Assembly: GCA_040255675.1 (NCBI GenBank) | Contig: JBDZVM010000002.1 | Coordinates: 1-64,000, forward strand | Source: JBDZVM01 sp040255675 | GTDB lineage: Bacteria > Actinomycetota > Actinomycetes > Acidothermales > Acidothermaceae | Length of the DNA stretch: 64,000 nt | Reading direction: 5' to 3' | Part shown: in pieces, positions 43,972 to 52,235 of the stretch | Numbering within the stretch: the first letter of the stretch is position 1 | Layout of the letters: each line of letters opens with the position of its first letter | Translations under genes and position numbers: made by a program | Notes under the pieces: generated by a model | What the model was told of the DNA's origin: nothing | Database searches by the model: none | What the model saw: only the letters and a program-made list of their open reading frames with translations

Positions 43972-45185
43972 CAGCGCTACTAGAGGAGCCGACGGTCGGC
44001 GCGCGCGCCAGTCGCGCGACCCTGGAAACCTTGTTGGCGACAGATCCCGATGCCGCGGTGGCGAAAATTTGCGCGCCGGTTGAAGCGGCGACACGTGGCA
44101 CGAGCGGATTCGTGCTCGCTGGCGCCGGCACCGCGGGCCGGTGGGTCGCAAGCCGGCTTCGCCGGTCGGGCGCGGCGATTCATTGTTTCGCCGACAATCG
44201 CGCGCATGTCATCGGGCCCGAGGTCGATGGTGTGGCCGTGCTTTCGCCCTCGCGGGCAGTCGAGCGCTACGGTGACGCCGCATTCATCGTGACGGTGTTC
44301 AATCCCGGCGAGCTTTTCGCTCAGCTTCGTGGTTTGGGCGTGCGGCGACCAGTGCACTGGATGTCGCTGATGTGGGCGTATGCCGAAGACTTCCTGCCGT
44401 ACTACGACCTTGACCTTCCGCATCCGATGATTGCCGCGGCCGACGACATCTTGCGCGTGTTCGATCTGCTCGACGATGACGTATCGCGGCAGACACTGAT
44501 CGACCAGGTGCGTTACCGGCTGACCCTCGATCCCGGCGTCCAGGGCCCGCCCGCGGACATCGCCAACATGTACGCCGAGCCGGGAATTTGCTCGCCTACA
44601 CCGGACGACGTGTACGTGGACGTCGGCGCTTTCGACGGCGACAGCATCGCCACGCATCTCGCCCGAACCGGCGGACGCGCGCGGCGCGTCATCGCCGTCG
44701 AAGCCGACCCGAATAATCTTCCGGCACTGCGGGCGCGGATCGATGAAATGCCGAAGGACCTGGCCGGTTCGATCGAAATTCACGCTGTCGCGGTCGGCGC
44801 CGAGCATGGCACAGCAACCTTTTACGCCGACGGAACGCTCAGCAGCAGCATGTACGCACTGCCCAACGTGACTGACGCCAACCTCGTGACAGTCGAGATG
44901 ACGACCCTCGACGACTTGCTTGCGGATACCGGTGCCAGCTACGTGAAAATCGACATCGAGGGCGCCGAGCCGCTGGCACTCGCCGGCGCGAAACGCACCC
45001 TCGCGGCCGGTCAAGCGGTGTGGGCGACGTGTCTCTACCACTGCCCGGAACACTTGTGGACGTTGCCGCTGCGAATCGCCGACAGCGGCGGCCGTTACCG
45101 GCACGCCATTCGTCGATACGCGCAGGACTCATGGGAGATCGTGCATTACGCCGTCCCCGTCGGCCGTTCGGAGGTAACACGGTGA
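43968..45185 (+). CDS. FkbM-family methyltransferase (copy 2, tandem paralogue)
   Basis: The 405-residue protein (start ATG 43968, overlapping copy 1) has the same order of domains. The N-terminal domain has FVLAGAGTAGRWVASRLRRS and CFADNRAHVIGPEVDGVAVL. The methyltransferase domain has VYVDVGAFDGDSIATHLART, IAVEADPNNLPALRARIDEM and KIDIEGAEPLALAGAKRTL. Sequence is similar to copy 1 throughout, so tandem duplication is clear. The two may methylate different positions or sugars. Confidence 0.88.
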   Translation: MTALLEEPTVGARASRATLETLLATDPDAAVAKICAPVEAATRGTSGFVLAGAGTAGRWVASRLRRSGAAIHCFADNRAHVIGPEVDGVAVLSPSRAVERYGDAAFIVTVFNPGELFAQLRGLGVRRPVHWMSLMWAYAEDFLPYYDLDLPHPMIAAADDILRVFDLLDDDVSRQTLIDQVRYRLTLDPGVQGPPADIANMYAEPGICSPTPDDVYVDVGAFDGDSIATHLARTGGRARRVIAVEADPNNLPALRARIDEMPKDLAGSIEIHAVAVGAEHGTATFYADGTLSSSMYALPNVTDANLVTVEMTTLDDLLADTGASYVKIDIEGAEPLALAGAKRTLAAGQAVWATCLYHCPEHLWTLPLRIADSGGRYRHAIRRYAQDSWEIVHYAVPVGRSEVTR

Positions 45186-47062
45186 GAATTGCCGATCGCG
45201 TAGCGGATCTGCTTGCCGACGCGGGTTTGCGCGACGTCTTCATGGTGACCGGAGGAGGTGCCATGCATCTCAATGATGCGTTCGGCCGGCACCCGGCGCT
45301 CAAGGTCACCTGCTTTCACCACGAGCAAGCCGCCGCGATGGCCGCGGACGGCTATGCCCGGCAAAGCAACCGGCCGGCCATCGTGAACGTCACGTCGGGC
45401 CCTGGCGCAATGAACGCCATCACCGGCGTCGCCGGCGCGTATCTCGACTCGATGCCAATGGTCGTCGTCGGCGGGCAGATGAAACGTGTAAGCCTGGTTC
45501 GCTCAACGGGTTTGCCGTTGCGGCAGTTCGGCGACCAGGAGATCGACGCGATCTCGATGGTGCGGGGGATCACGAAGTACGCCGTCTCGATCGACGATCC
45601 GCTGACCGTGCGCTACCACCTCCAGCGGGCGTTGCACCTTGCGGTGACGGGGCGGCCAGGCCCGGTCTGGGTCGAGTTGCCGATCGACGTCCAAGCAACG
45701 CCGGTCGACCCGGACGACGAGCAGCGCTATGACCCCCACGCCGACGACGAATCACAGCGCGGCAGTTCCGACGTAGCGAGCAACGTCGAACGACTCGTCG
45801 ACTTGCTGCGAGCGAGCACGCGCCCGGTGCTTTACGCGGGTGCCGGCTTACGCATCGCGAACGTGGAGCGCGAGTTCGAAACGTTGGTAGAACGGTTGGG
45901 CATCCCTGTCGTAACGTCGCTGAACGGACACGACCTGCTCGATGCTGAGACGCCCGAACTGATCGGACGGCCGGGCACGATCGGCGATCGCGCGGGCAAC
46001 TTCGCCGTGCAAAATGCCGACCTGGTCGTCATCTTGGGCAGCCGCTTGCCGATCCGCCAGGTCGGTTACGAGTGGGATCTGTGGGCGCCGCACGCCCACG
46101 TCGTGATGGTCGACATCGACGCCGCGGAGATGGCAAAGCCGAGTTTGCATGTCGAAAGACCCATCCACGCCGACCTCGCGGAATTCATTCCCGCGTTGCT
46201 TGCGCGGATCGACGGCGCGTGGCGAACGACTGCCTTGCAGCGCGAATGGCTTGCGTGGTGCCGCCAGCGACGTAAGCGCTACCCCGTCGTGCTGCCCGAA
46301 TATCGCGAGACCGCGGCACCGCCCAACCCGTACGCCGCCATCGAGGCGGTGTTTCGCGCACTGCCAGACGACGCGACCGTCGTCGCCGGCGACGGCTGGG
46401 CAGGGGTGGGCAGTTCGCAGGTCGCCGTCATGCGCCGTGGCCAACGGGTGTTCAGCAACTCAGGCTGCGGCGCTATGGGACACGGCTTTCCCGCCTCGCT
46501 CGGGGCCGCTATCGCCGACCCGGGCAGGCACGTCGTGTGCGTAGACGGCGACGGCAGTCTGCAACTCAATATCCAAGAGCTGCAAACACTGGTTCACCAT
46601 CAATGGCCGGTGACGCTCGTCGTGCTGAACAACGGCGGCTACCATTCGATCCGCCAGACACAGCAGCGCTTCTTCCCGGGCGGCGACATAGGGTTCGACG
46701 CGGCGACGGGAATCAGCTTCCCCGACCTGCGCAGAATTGCCGACGCATACGGCCTACCCTATCGGCGGGTCGACGACCTAGCAGACTTGCCAAGAACGCT
46801 CGACGAACTCATGGGCATGCAGCACCCGACGATGTGCGAGGTATTCGTCGATCGCGCCCAGGAGTTCTCGCCCAAGGCGGCATCCCGCGCCCTTCCGGAC
46901 GGCACGATGATAAGCGCGCCGCTCGAAGACTTGGCACCGTTTCTTGATCGCGCCGAGCTCGCCGAATCTATGCTTCCTGCCCCGAAACCGCTGCAGCCGA
47001 CGCCCAAAGCTGCCGAACGTGTGAACAACGACCAATCGCACACTGCTGGAGTGGGAACATGA
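45182..47062 (+). CDS. ThDP-dependent enzyme of the acetolactate-synthase type
   Basis: The start is GTG 45182 (GTGA overlap); 626 residues. An N-terminal PYR domain carries the catalytic Glu region (FHHEQAAAMAADGYARQS, Glu near 44). A central domain is of the acetolactate synthase/oxidase type (about 190-330). A C-terminal PP domain has the ThDP motif GDGSLQLNIQELQTLVHHQW running to LNNGGYHSIRQTQ near 460-490. It lies in a sugar locus, not with isoleucine/valine genes. YerE of the yersiniose pathway, a related ThDP enzyme that attaches a two-carbon branch to a CDP-sugar, is a plausible analogue. Confidence 0.85.
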   Translation: MRIADRVADLLADAGLRDVFMVTGGGAMHLNDAFGRHPALKVTCFHHEQAAAMAADGYARQSNRPAIVNVTSGPGAMNAITGVAGAYLDSMPMVVVGGQMKRVSLVRSTGLPLRQFGDQEIDAISMVRGITKYAVSIDDPLTVRYHLQRALHLAVTGRPGPVWVELPIDVQATPVDPDDEQRYDPHADDESQRGSSDVASNVERLVDLLRASTRPVLYAGAGLRIANVEREFETLVERLGIPVVTSLNGHDLLDAETPELIGRPGTIGDRAGNFAVQNADLVVILGSRLPIRQVGYEWDLWAPHAHVVMVDIDAAEMAKPSLHVERPIHADLAEFIPALLARIDGAWRTTALQREWLAWCRQRRKRYPVVLPEYRETAAPPNPYAAIEAVFRALPDDATVVAGDGWAGVGSSQVAVMRRGQRVFSNSGCGAMGHGFPASLGAAIADPGRHVVCVDGDGSLQLNIQELQTLVHHQWPVTLVVLNNGGYHSIRQTQQRFFPGGDIGFDAATGISFPDLRRIADAYGLPYRRVDDLADLPRTLDELMGMQHPTMCEVFVDRAQEFSPKAASRALPDGTMISAPLEDLAPFLDRAELAESMLPAPKPLQPTPKAAERVNNDQSHTAGVGT

Positions 47063-47658
47063 CGCTAACCGCCGATTCCGCTGCCGCTGCAGGCTTCGCG
47101 GAAGAACAGTTCGTCGACCACCTCGGCGAGCTCGCCGACGTCGTTGCCCGCGCGCGCGTAGCGTGCTCCGCCGCGGTCGCCCGAGCAGCCGAACTCATGG
47201 TGCACGCGCTACGCCACGACGGTGCCATACTCACCTGCGGCAACGGCGGCAGCGCGGCCGAAGCCCAACACTTGGCGGCCGAGCTGGTCGGACGCATGCT
47301 GCATGACCGCCCAGCGCTGCGCGCGACCGCGTTGACGGCCGACGCCGCAATCGTGACGGCTCTCGGCAACGACTACGGTTACGACCGAGTCTTTTCTCGT
47401 CAGGTCGAAGCGCTCGGCAGGCCGGGCGACGTACTCGTTTCCTTCAGCGTGAGCGGACGCTCCCCCAACGTGGTGCATGCCATCGACACCGCTCGTCGGT
47501 GCGGTCTGCGCACGGTGCTCGTCACAGGCACCGCGCACCAGCCGACCGACGCCGACGTCGTCATCGCCGTGCCGTCGCCCATAACCGCGCACGTGCAAGA
47601 GGTGCATCTCGCCGTCACGCACGCGCTGAGCTTCGCCGTCGAGCGAGCGCTCTTCTAG
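47059..47658 (+). CDS. SIS-domain sugar phosphate isomerase (GmhA-like)
   Basis: The 199-residue protein has the phosphoheptose isomerase pattern: CGNGGSAAEAQHLAAELVG near residue 55, TADAAIVTALGNDYGYDRVF near 95, and SVSGRSPNVVHAI near 130, with HVQEVHLAVTHAL at the end. GmhA converts sedoheptulose-7-phosphate to heptose-7-phosphate. In this context it may instead act on another ketose phosphate feeding the NeuB-like enzyme. The start overlaps the ThDP gene stop. Confidence 0.88.
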   Translation: MTLTADSAAAAGFAEEQFVDHLGELADVVARARVACSAAVARAAELMVHALRHDGAILTCGNGGSAAEAQHLAAELVGRMLHDRPALRATALTADAAIVTALGNDYGYDRVFSRQVEALGRPGDVLVSFSVSGRSPNVVHAIDTARRCGLRTVLVTGTAHQPTDADVVIAVPSPITAHVQEVHLAVTHALSFAVERALF

Positions 47659-47676
47659 CACTGGCCGCAAGGAGGC

Positions 47677-48555
47677 ATGATGACACCCGCACACACGGTC
47701 GACATCGCCGGGCGAGCGGTCGGCGAAGGCCAACCTGTCTTCGTCGTGGCGGAAGCCGGCATCAACCACAACGGCGACGTCGGACTCGCCCGCAAACTCA
47801 TCAACGCGGCGGCCGCCGCGGGATGCGACGCCGTAAAAGGCCAAAAGCGCACCGTCGACGTCGTCTACAGCCCCGAAGAGTTAGCCCGGCCTCGGGAAAA
47901 CCCGTTCGGTCCGACCAACGGCGATCTCAAACGCGGCCTTGAACTACCGGTCGAGGTGCATCGCGAACTCGACGAGCACGCGAACTCGCTGGGTCTGCGC
48001 TGGACGGCGTCGGCATGGGATGAGCAAAGCCTCGAGGATGTCGCGTCCTGGAATCCTCCGTTCTTGAAAATTGCGTCCGCGTCGTTGACGGACGACGCGC
48101 TGCTTCGCGCGCACCGGCGATACGACCTGCCCGTCGTGTTGTCGACCGGCATGTCGACTCTTGCCGAGATCGACCACGCGGTCGAGGTACTAGGGACGTC
48201 ACAGCTCATCTTGCTGCATTGCACGTCGACCTATCCGTCACAGCCGCGCGAGCTCAACCTTCGCGCAATTCCCGTACTCGCCGAGCGTTATCGCCTGCCC
48301 GTCGGATATTCGGGTCATGAGCGCGGCATCGCTACCTCTGTTGCCGCCGTGGCTTTCGGCGCCTGCGTCATCGAACGGCATCTCACGCTCGACCGGTCGA
48401 TGTGGGGCAGCGACCAGTCCGCGTCACTCGAGCCAACCGAGTTCACGGATCTCGTGGCGGCGATCCGCACCATTGAGCAAGCATTCGGCGACGGCGTCAA
48501 AAAGGTTTACGACAGCGAGATCCCGGTTCGGGAAAAGCTGCGTCGCGTCGGATGA
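47677..48555 (+). CDS. NeuB-family nonulosonate synthase lacking the SAF domain
   Basis: The start is ATG 47677 or 47680 after AAGGAGG. The 292-residue protein has the NeuB barrel signatures EAGINHNGDVGLARKLI, STGMSTLAEID near 150, HCTSTYPSQPRELNLRAI near 178, and YSGHERG near 208. NeuB enzymes condense phosphoenolpyruvate with a hexosamine or hexose to a nine-carbon acid. Ordinary members (about 340-350 residues) end with an antifreeze-like SAF domain that binds substrate; here the protein stops right after the barrel. The substrate may therefore be different. Confidence 0.85.
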   Translation: MMTPAHTVDIAGRAVGEGQPVFVVAEAGINHNGDVGLARKLINAAAAAGCDAVKGQKRTVDVVYSPEELARPRENPFGPTNGDLKRGLELPVEVHRELDEHANSLGLRWTASAWDEQSLEDVASWNPPFLKIASASLTDDALLRAHRRYDLPVVLSTGMSTLAEIDHAVEVLGTSQLILLHCTSTYPSQPRELNLRAIPVLAERYRLPVGYSGHERGIATSVAAVAFGACVIERHLTLDRSMWGSDQSASLEPTEFTDLVAAIRTIEQAFGDGVKKVYDSEIPVREKLRRVG

Positions 48556-49055
48556 CGAACATTGGTGGCGAGGTCGACCTCGTCGTCCTCGATTTCGACG
48601 GCGTGCTGACCGACAACGCGGTCTGGGTGCTCGAAGACGGAACCGAGATGGTGCGTTGCGATCGAAGCGACGGGCTCGGAATCGCGATGTTGAAGAACGC
48701 CGGCATCCCGGTCATGGTGCTCTCGACGGAAACCAACCCCGTCGTCACAGCACGATGCAAGAAGCTCTCTATTCCCTGCGTACAAGGCGTTTCTGACAAG
48801 GGCAGCAAACTCGTCTCGATTCTCGCTCGCGACGGCATCGACCCCGCGCGGGTCGCCTACGTTGGCAACGACGTCAACGATCTAGATTGCCTGCGTTACG
48901 TCGGCGTTCCGGTCGCGGTCGCCGACGCGCATCCGCGAGCGCGCGCCCTAGCGAGAGTCGTGCTATCGACACCCGGAGGTCACGGAGCGGTTCGTGAATT
49001 CTGCGAACTCCTGCTTCAGGAGTTGGCAGCGAGGCCGTCAGGCGACCGCCGCTGA
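48552..49055 (+). CDS. HAD phosphatase of the KdsC type
   Basis: The 167-residue protein has HAD motif I (VLDFDGVLTDNAVWVLEDG, about residue 10), motif III Lys region (GVSDKGSKLVSIL near 80) and motif IV (YVGNDVNDLDCL near 103). KdsC removes phosphate from 3-deoxy-octulosonate-8-phosphate, and homologous domains are fused to NeuA for nonulosonates. Here it stands alone beside the NeuB-like gene, which it overlaps by four bases, and no CMP-transferase gene is in the window. Its 3' end overlaps the convergent SDR gene by 18 bp. Confidence 0.87.
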   Translation: MTNIGGEVDLVVLDFDGVLTDNAVWVLEDGTEMVRCDRSDGLGIAMLKNAGIPVMVLSTETNPVVTARCKKLSIPCVQGVSDKGSKLVSILARDGIDPARVAYVGNDVNDLDCLRYVGVPVAVADAHPRARALARVVLSTPGGHGAVREFCELLLQELAARPSGDRR

Positions 49056-50072
49056 CAACCACCGAATGTCGTCGGAAAGCCGGCCGCTTTGCTGCAGTTC
49101 TCGGATTTTTTCCAAGCGCGTGAAGCGCGGGCCGGTGAGGTCGTCGAGGGTCACGTTGTGGTGACGGTACGCCTCGGCTAGTTCGCGAAGGCCGTCGCGA
49201 ACAGTCCAGGTCGGCTGGAATCCAAGCTCACGCTTGATCTTGCCGAAATCGACACGATAGCTGCGCTTGTCGGCGCCCGCGCCGTCAGCGAGCACGACCC
49301 GGCTGCCCGGTAAAGCTTCGGCGACCATCGCCGCGACTTCGCGGATGCGCCAGTTTTCGTCGTCGCGGCCGACGTTGAAAGCTTCGTTGTGGACGACGTC
49401 ACGGTTGGCTTCCAATACCTCACACGCGGCGCGCGCGATGTCGCGAACGTGCACGAGCGGGCGCCACGCGCTGCCGTCGCTTTGCAAGCGAACCTCACCC
49501 GTGGCGATCGCGTAGCCCACGAGATTGTTCACGACAATGTCGCCTCGCAGTCGCGGCGAGACCCCGTACGCCGTAGCGTTGCGTAAATAAGTGGGTGTGA
49601 AATTGTCGTCGGCAAGCGCGGAGATCCGCTCTTCAGCGCGCACTTTCGACGCGCCATAGGCCGTGACAGGCGCGAACGCAGCGTGTTCGTCGACGGGCTG
49701 GTCGCCTTGTGATCCGTACAGGCTGCACGACGACGCGAACACGAACCGTTCGACGCCGGCCTCCTTAGCCAGCCGTGCCAGGCCGACGGAGCCGTCGAGA
49801 TTGATGTCGTAGGTGATGTGCGGCGCAAGCTGGCCTACTGGATCGTTCGACAACGCGGCTAGATGCACCACCGCGTCGAAGCCGCTCAGATCACAAGCGG
49901 CGACGTCGCGAACGTCACGCCGAAACATGCGCACACGAGGATTGAAAGTACCAAGGTCGCAGCCGTCGTAGAGTCCGACGTCAAGGCCCTCGACGTGATG
50001 GCCGCGAGCTTGAAGCATCGGCACCAGCACGGCTCCGATGTAGCCAAGGCTGCCTGTGACGAGAACGCGCAT
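49038..50072 (-). CDS. SDR sugar-nucleotide oxidoreductase
   Basis: The 344-residue extended SDR protein has the NAD motif VTGSLGYIGAVLVPML at residues 5-20. The Ser motif ASSCSLYGSQGD is near 114, the catalytic TAYGASKVRAE (YxxxK) near 140, and YGVSPRLRGDIVVNNL near 165. Such enzymes reduce, epimerise or dehydrate NDP-sugars. As the last gene of the rfbF-rfbH operon it could reduce the 4-keto group after RfbH, or be the missing 4,6-dehydratase. The sequence does not decide. Confidence 0.84.
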   Translation of the reverse strand: MRVLVTGSLGYIGAVLVPMLQARGHHVEGLDVGLYDGCDLGTFNPRVRMFRRDVRDVAACDLSGFDAVVHLAALSNDPVGQLAPHITYDINLDGSVGLARLAKEAGVERFVFASSCSLYGSQGDQPVDEHAAFAPVTAYGASKVRAEERISALADDNFTPTYLRNATAYGVSPRLRGDIVVNNLVGYAIATGEVRLQSDGSAWRPLVHVRDIARAACEVLEANRDVVHNEAFNVGRDDENWRIREVAAMVAEALPGSRVVLADGAGADKRSYRVDFGKIKRELGFQPTWTVRDGLRELAEAYRHHNVTLDDLTGPRFTRLEKIRELQQSGRLSDDIRWLSAAVA

Positions 50073-50088
50073 TGGTAACTGTCTCCGC

Positions 50089-51468
50089 TCAACGATGCCG
50101 CTTGACGAACGACGTGATTTGCTCGGCGATGTAGTCGACGTGCTCGTCGGATAAACCCGGATAGCACCCGACGATAACCGCGTTTTTCATCAGTTTGTCG
50201 GTGACACTCAACGGTCCGCAGACGCGGTACCCGGTGCCGGCTTCGCGCATCTCGTCGAACATCGGCTGCGCGACGATGTTGCCGGAGAAGAACATGCGCG
50301 TCTGAATGCGCGCGTCTTCGAGGTGCGTGACGAGATCGCCACGGTTGAACGGGGCGTCGTCACGTATCACGATCAGATAGGCGAACCAGCTCGGGTCGGA
50401 TCCCGGCGTGGCTTCTGGCAAGCGCAAGACGTCGGCGACTTCGGCGAGCGCGTAGGTGAGGCGAGCGTGGTTTCGCTTGCGAGCGGCGGTAAACGAATCG
50501 AGTGAGTCGAGCTGGCGCACTCCGATCGCGGCCTGCAAGTCGGTCATCTTCAGGTTGTAACCGAAATGCGAGTACACGTACTTGTGGTCGTATCCGGCCG
50601 GCAACTGCCCGAGACAGTGATTGAACCGCTCGCCACAGGTATTCGCCTTCGCGGGCGCGCACCAGCAGTCGCGGCCCCAGTCACGAAACGAGCTGATCAC
50701 GCGTTCGAGCACCGGGTCGCTCGTGTAAACGGCGCCGCCCTCGCCGGTGGTGATGTGGTGCGCCGGATAGAAGCTACTCGTCGCGATATCGCCGAACGAG
50801 CCGGTCGGGCGGGCGACGCCCGCGTAGGGGCCAAACATCGGCGTGTACGCGGAGCCCAGCGCGTCGCAATTGTCTTCGATCAGTAGCAAACCATGTTCGC
50901 GGCACAACGCGCTCACGGCGTCGATGTCGAAAGGATTTCCGAGGGTATGCGCGAGCATCACGGCTCGCGTGCGCGGCCCGATCGCTTCTTCGAGCCGCCT
51001 CACGTCGACGTTCGCGGTTCGCTCGTCGACGTCGACGAACACCGGCACCAACCGGTTTTGCACGAGCGGTGCCACGGTGGTGGGAAACGCGGCAGCGACC
51101 GTAATTACCTCGTCGCCGGGTCGCAGCCGACGCGAACCGAGCAACGGCGACGTCATCGCTGACACTGCCACGAGGTTCGCCGACGATCCCGAGTTCACCA
51201 ACCGCGCGTACGTTTGCTTCACCCGCGAGGCGAGGCCGCGCTCCAACCGGCGAGCCCAGCGGCCCGCGGTCAGCCAAAACTCCAGTGACGCCTCCACCGC
51301 GGCGCACACCTCGGCCTCGCCGTAGACGCGACCGGAATAAGGGACCACCGTGCGGCCAGGCACGAACGGGGTCTTCGCCGTTTCTACCAAACGCTGATAT
51401 TCGGCGGTCAATTCGAGGATCCGCTCGCGAAGCGCTTCGGTCTGGCTGGCGACGTCAGCTGGGCTCAC
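50089..51468 (-). CDS. rfbH: CDP-4-keto-6-deoxyglucose-3-dehydrase (RfbH / E1)
   Basis: The start is GTG 51468, overlapping the rfbF stop (GTGA); 459 residues. The fold-type-I aminotransferase frame has NSGSSANLVA and SFYPAHHITTGEGGAVYTSD, where the usual Schiff-base Lys is His, as in E1. The [2Fe-2S] cysteines of E1 are all visible: DNC near 225, then C-W-C with C seven further on in GRDCWCAPAKANTC near 290. E1 removes the C3 hydroxyl of CDP-4-keto-6-deoxy-glucose using pyridoxamine phosphate and an iron-sulphur cluster. Its reductase partner E3 is not in the window. Confidence 0.93.
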   Translation of the reverse strand: MSPADVASQTEALRERILELTAEYQRLVETAKTPFVPGRTVVPYSGRVYGEAEVCAAVEASLEFWLTAGRWARRLERGLASRVKQTYARLVNSGSSANLVAVSAMTSPLLGSRRLRPGDEVITVAAAFPTTVAPLVQNRLVPVFVDVDERTANVDVRRLEEAIGPRTRAVMLAHTLGNPFDIDAVSALCREHGLLLIEDNCDALGSAYTPMFGPYAGVARPTGSFGDIATSSFYPAHHITTGEGGAVYTSDPVLERVISSFRDWGRDCWCAPAKANTCGERFNHCLGQLPAGYDHKYVYSHFGYNLKMTDLQAAIGVRQLDSLDSFTAARKRNHARLTYALAEVADVLRLPEATPGSDPSWFAYLIVIRDDAPFNRGDLVTHLEDARIQTRMFFSGNIVAQPMFDEMREAGTGYRVCGPLSVTDKLMKNAVIVGCYPGLSDEHVDYIAEQITSFVKRHR

Positions 51469-52235
51469 CAGGTACACCACGGCGCTTCCTCCGCTTCCCA
51501 AAGGCGCTGCAAATAGTTTCTGTCGCGCAGAGTGTCCATCGGCTGCCAGAACCCGCGATGCCGGTACGACATCAGCTCGCCGGCGGCGGCGAGGCGCCGT
51601 ACCGGCAACCCCTCCCACGCCGTGTCGTCGCCGTCAATCACGTCGAGGCTGTTTGGGTGCAAGACGAAGAAGCCGCCGTTGACCCACATGCCGTCGCCTT
51701 CCGGCTTTTCGGTAAACCGTAAGACGCGGTCGCCGTCGGTCTCGAGCGCGCCGAACCGCCCGGCAGGCTGGACGGCGGTCACCGTCGCCAGGGCGCCGTG
51801 CGCGCGGTGAAAGGCCGTCAGGGCATCGATATCGACGTCGGCGAGTCCGTCGCCGTACGTCATCAGAAACGGTTCGTCCTCGTCAAGCAAATGGCGCACA
51901 CGCAACAGCCTTCCGCCTGTTTGGGTGTGCTGGCCTGTGTCGACGACCGAAACCCGCCACGGTTCCGCGTGGCAGGCGTGCGCTTCGAACTCGTTCGTCT
52001 TCAGGTCGATCGTGAAGTCGGAATTGTGCAAGAAGTAGTGAGCGAAATACTCCTTGATCATGTATCCCTTATAACCGCAGCAGATGACGAACTCGGTCAC
52101 TCCCTGAGCGCCAAGGTTTTTCATCAAGTGCCAGAGAATCGGCCGGCCCCCAATGGTGACCATGGGCTTGGGCTGGGTCGACGTTTCTTCGCTCAAACGA
52201 CTGCCGAGCCCGCCCGCGAGTATCACAGCCTTCAT
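51465..52235 (-). CDS. rfbF: Glucose-1-phosphate cytidylyltransferase
   Basis: The start is ATG 52235 (MKAVILAGGLGSRLSEETST); 256 residues. The nucleotidyl-transferase signature is followed by the RfbF words PILWHLMKNLGAQG, CCGYKGYMIKEYFAHYFLHN and YGDGLADVDIDAL near 125. It makes CDP-glucose from CTP and glucose-1-phosphate, the entry to 3,6-dideoxy and branched CDP-sugars. Its start overlaps the EAL-HDOD stop and its stop overlaps rfbH. Confidence 0.94.
   Translation of the reverse strand: MKAVILAGGLGSRLSEETSTQPKPMVTIGGRPILWHLMKNLGAQGVTEFVICCGYKGYMIKEYFAHYFLHNSDFTIDLKTNEFEAHACHAEPWRVSVVDTGQHTQTGGRLLRVRHLLDEDEPFLMTYGDGLADVDIDALTAFHRAHGALATVTAVQPAGRFGALETDGDRVLRFTEKPEGDGMWVNGGFFVLHPNSLDVIDGDDTAWEGLPVRRLAAAGELMSYRHRGFWQPMDTLRDRNYLQRLWEAEEAPWCTW

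Noticed and set aside
45182..47062. Acetolactate synthase of branched-chain amino acid synthesis
   Set aside because: No ilvN or ilvC is adjacent and all neighbours are sugar genes, so the amino acid role is less likely than a sugar role.
50089..51468. Ordinary DegT/DnrJ sugar aminotransferase
   Set aside because: The Schiff-base Lys is replaced by His and four iron-sulphur Cys are present, which marks the E1 dehydrase group.
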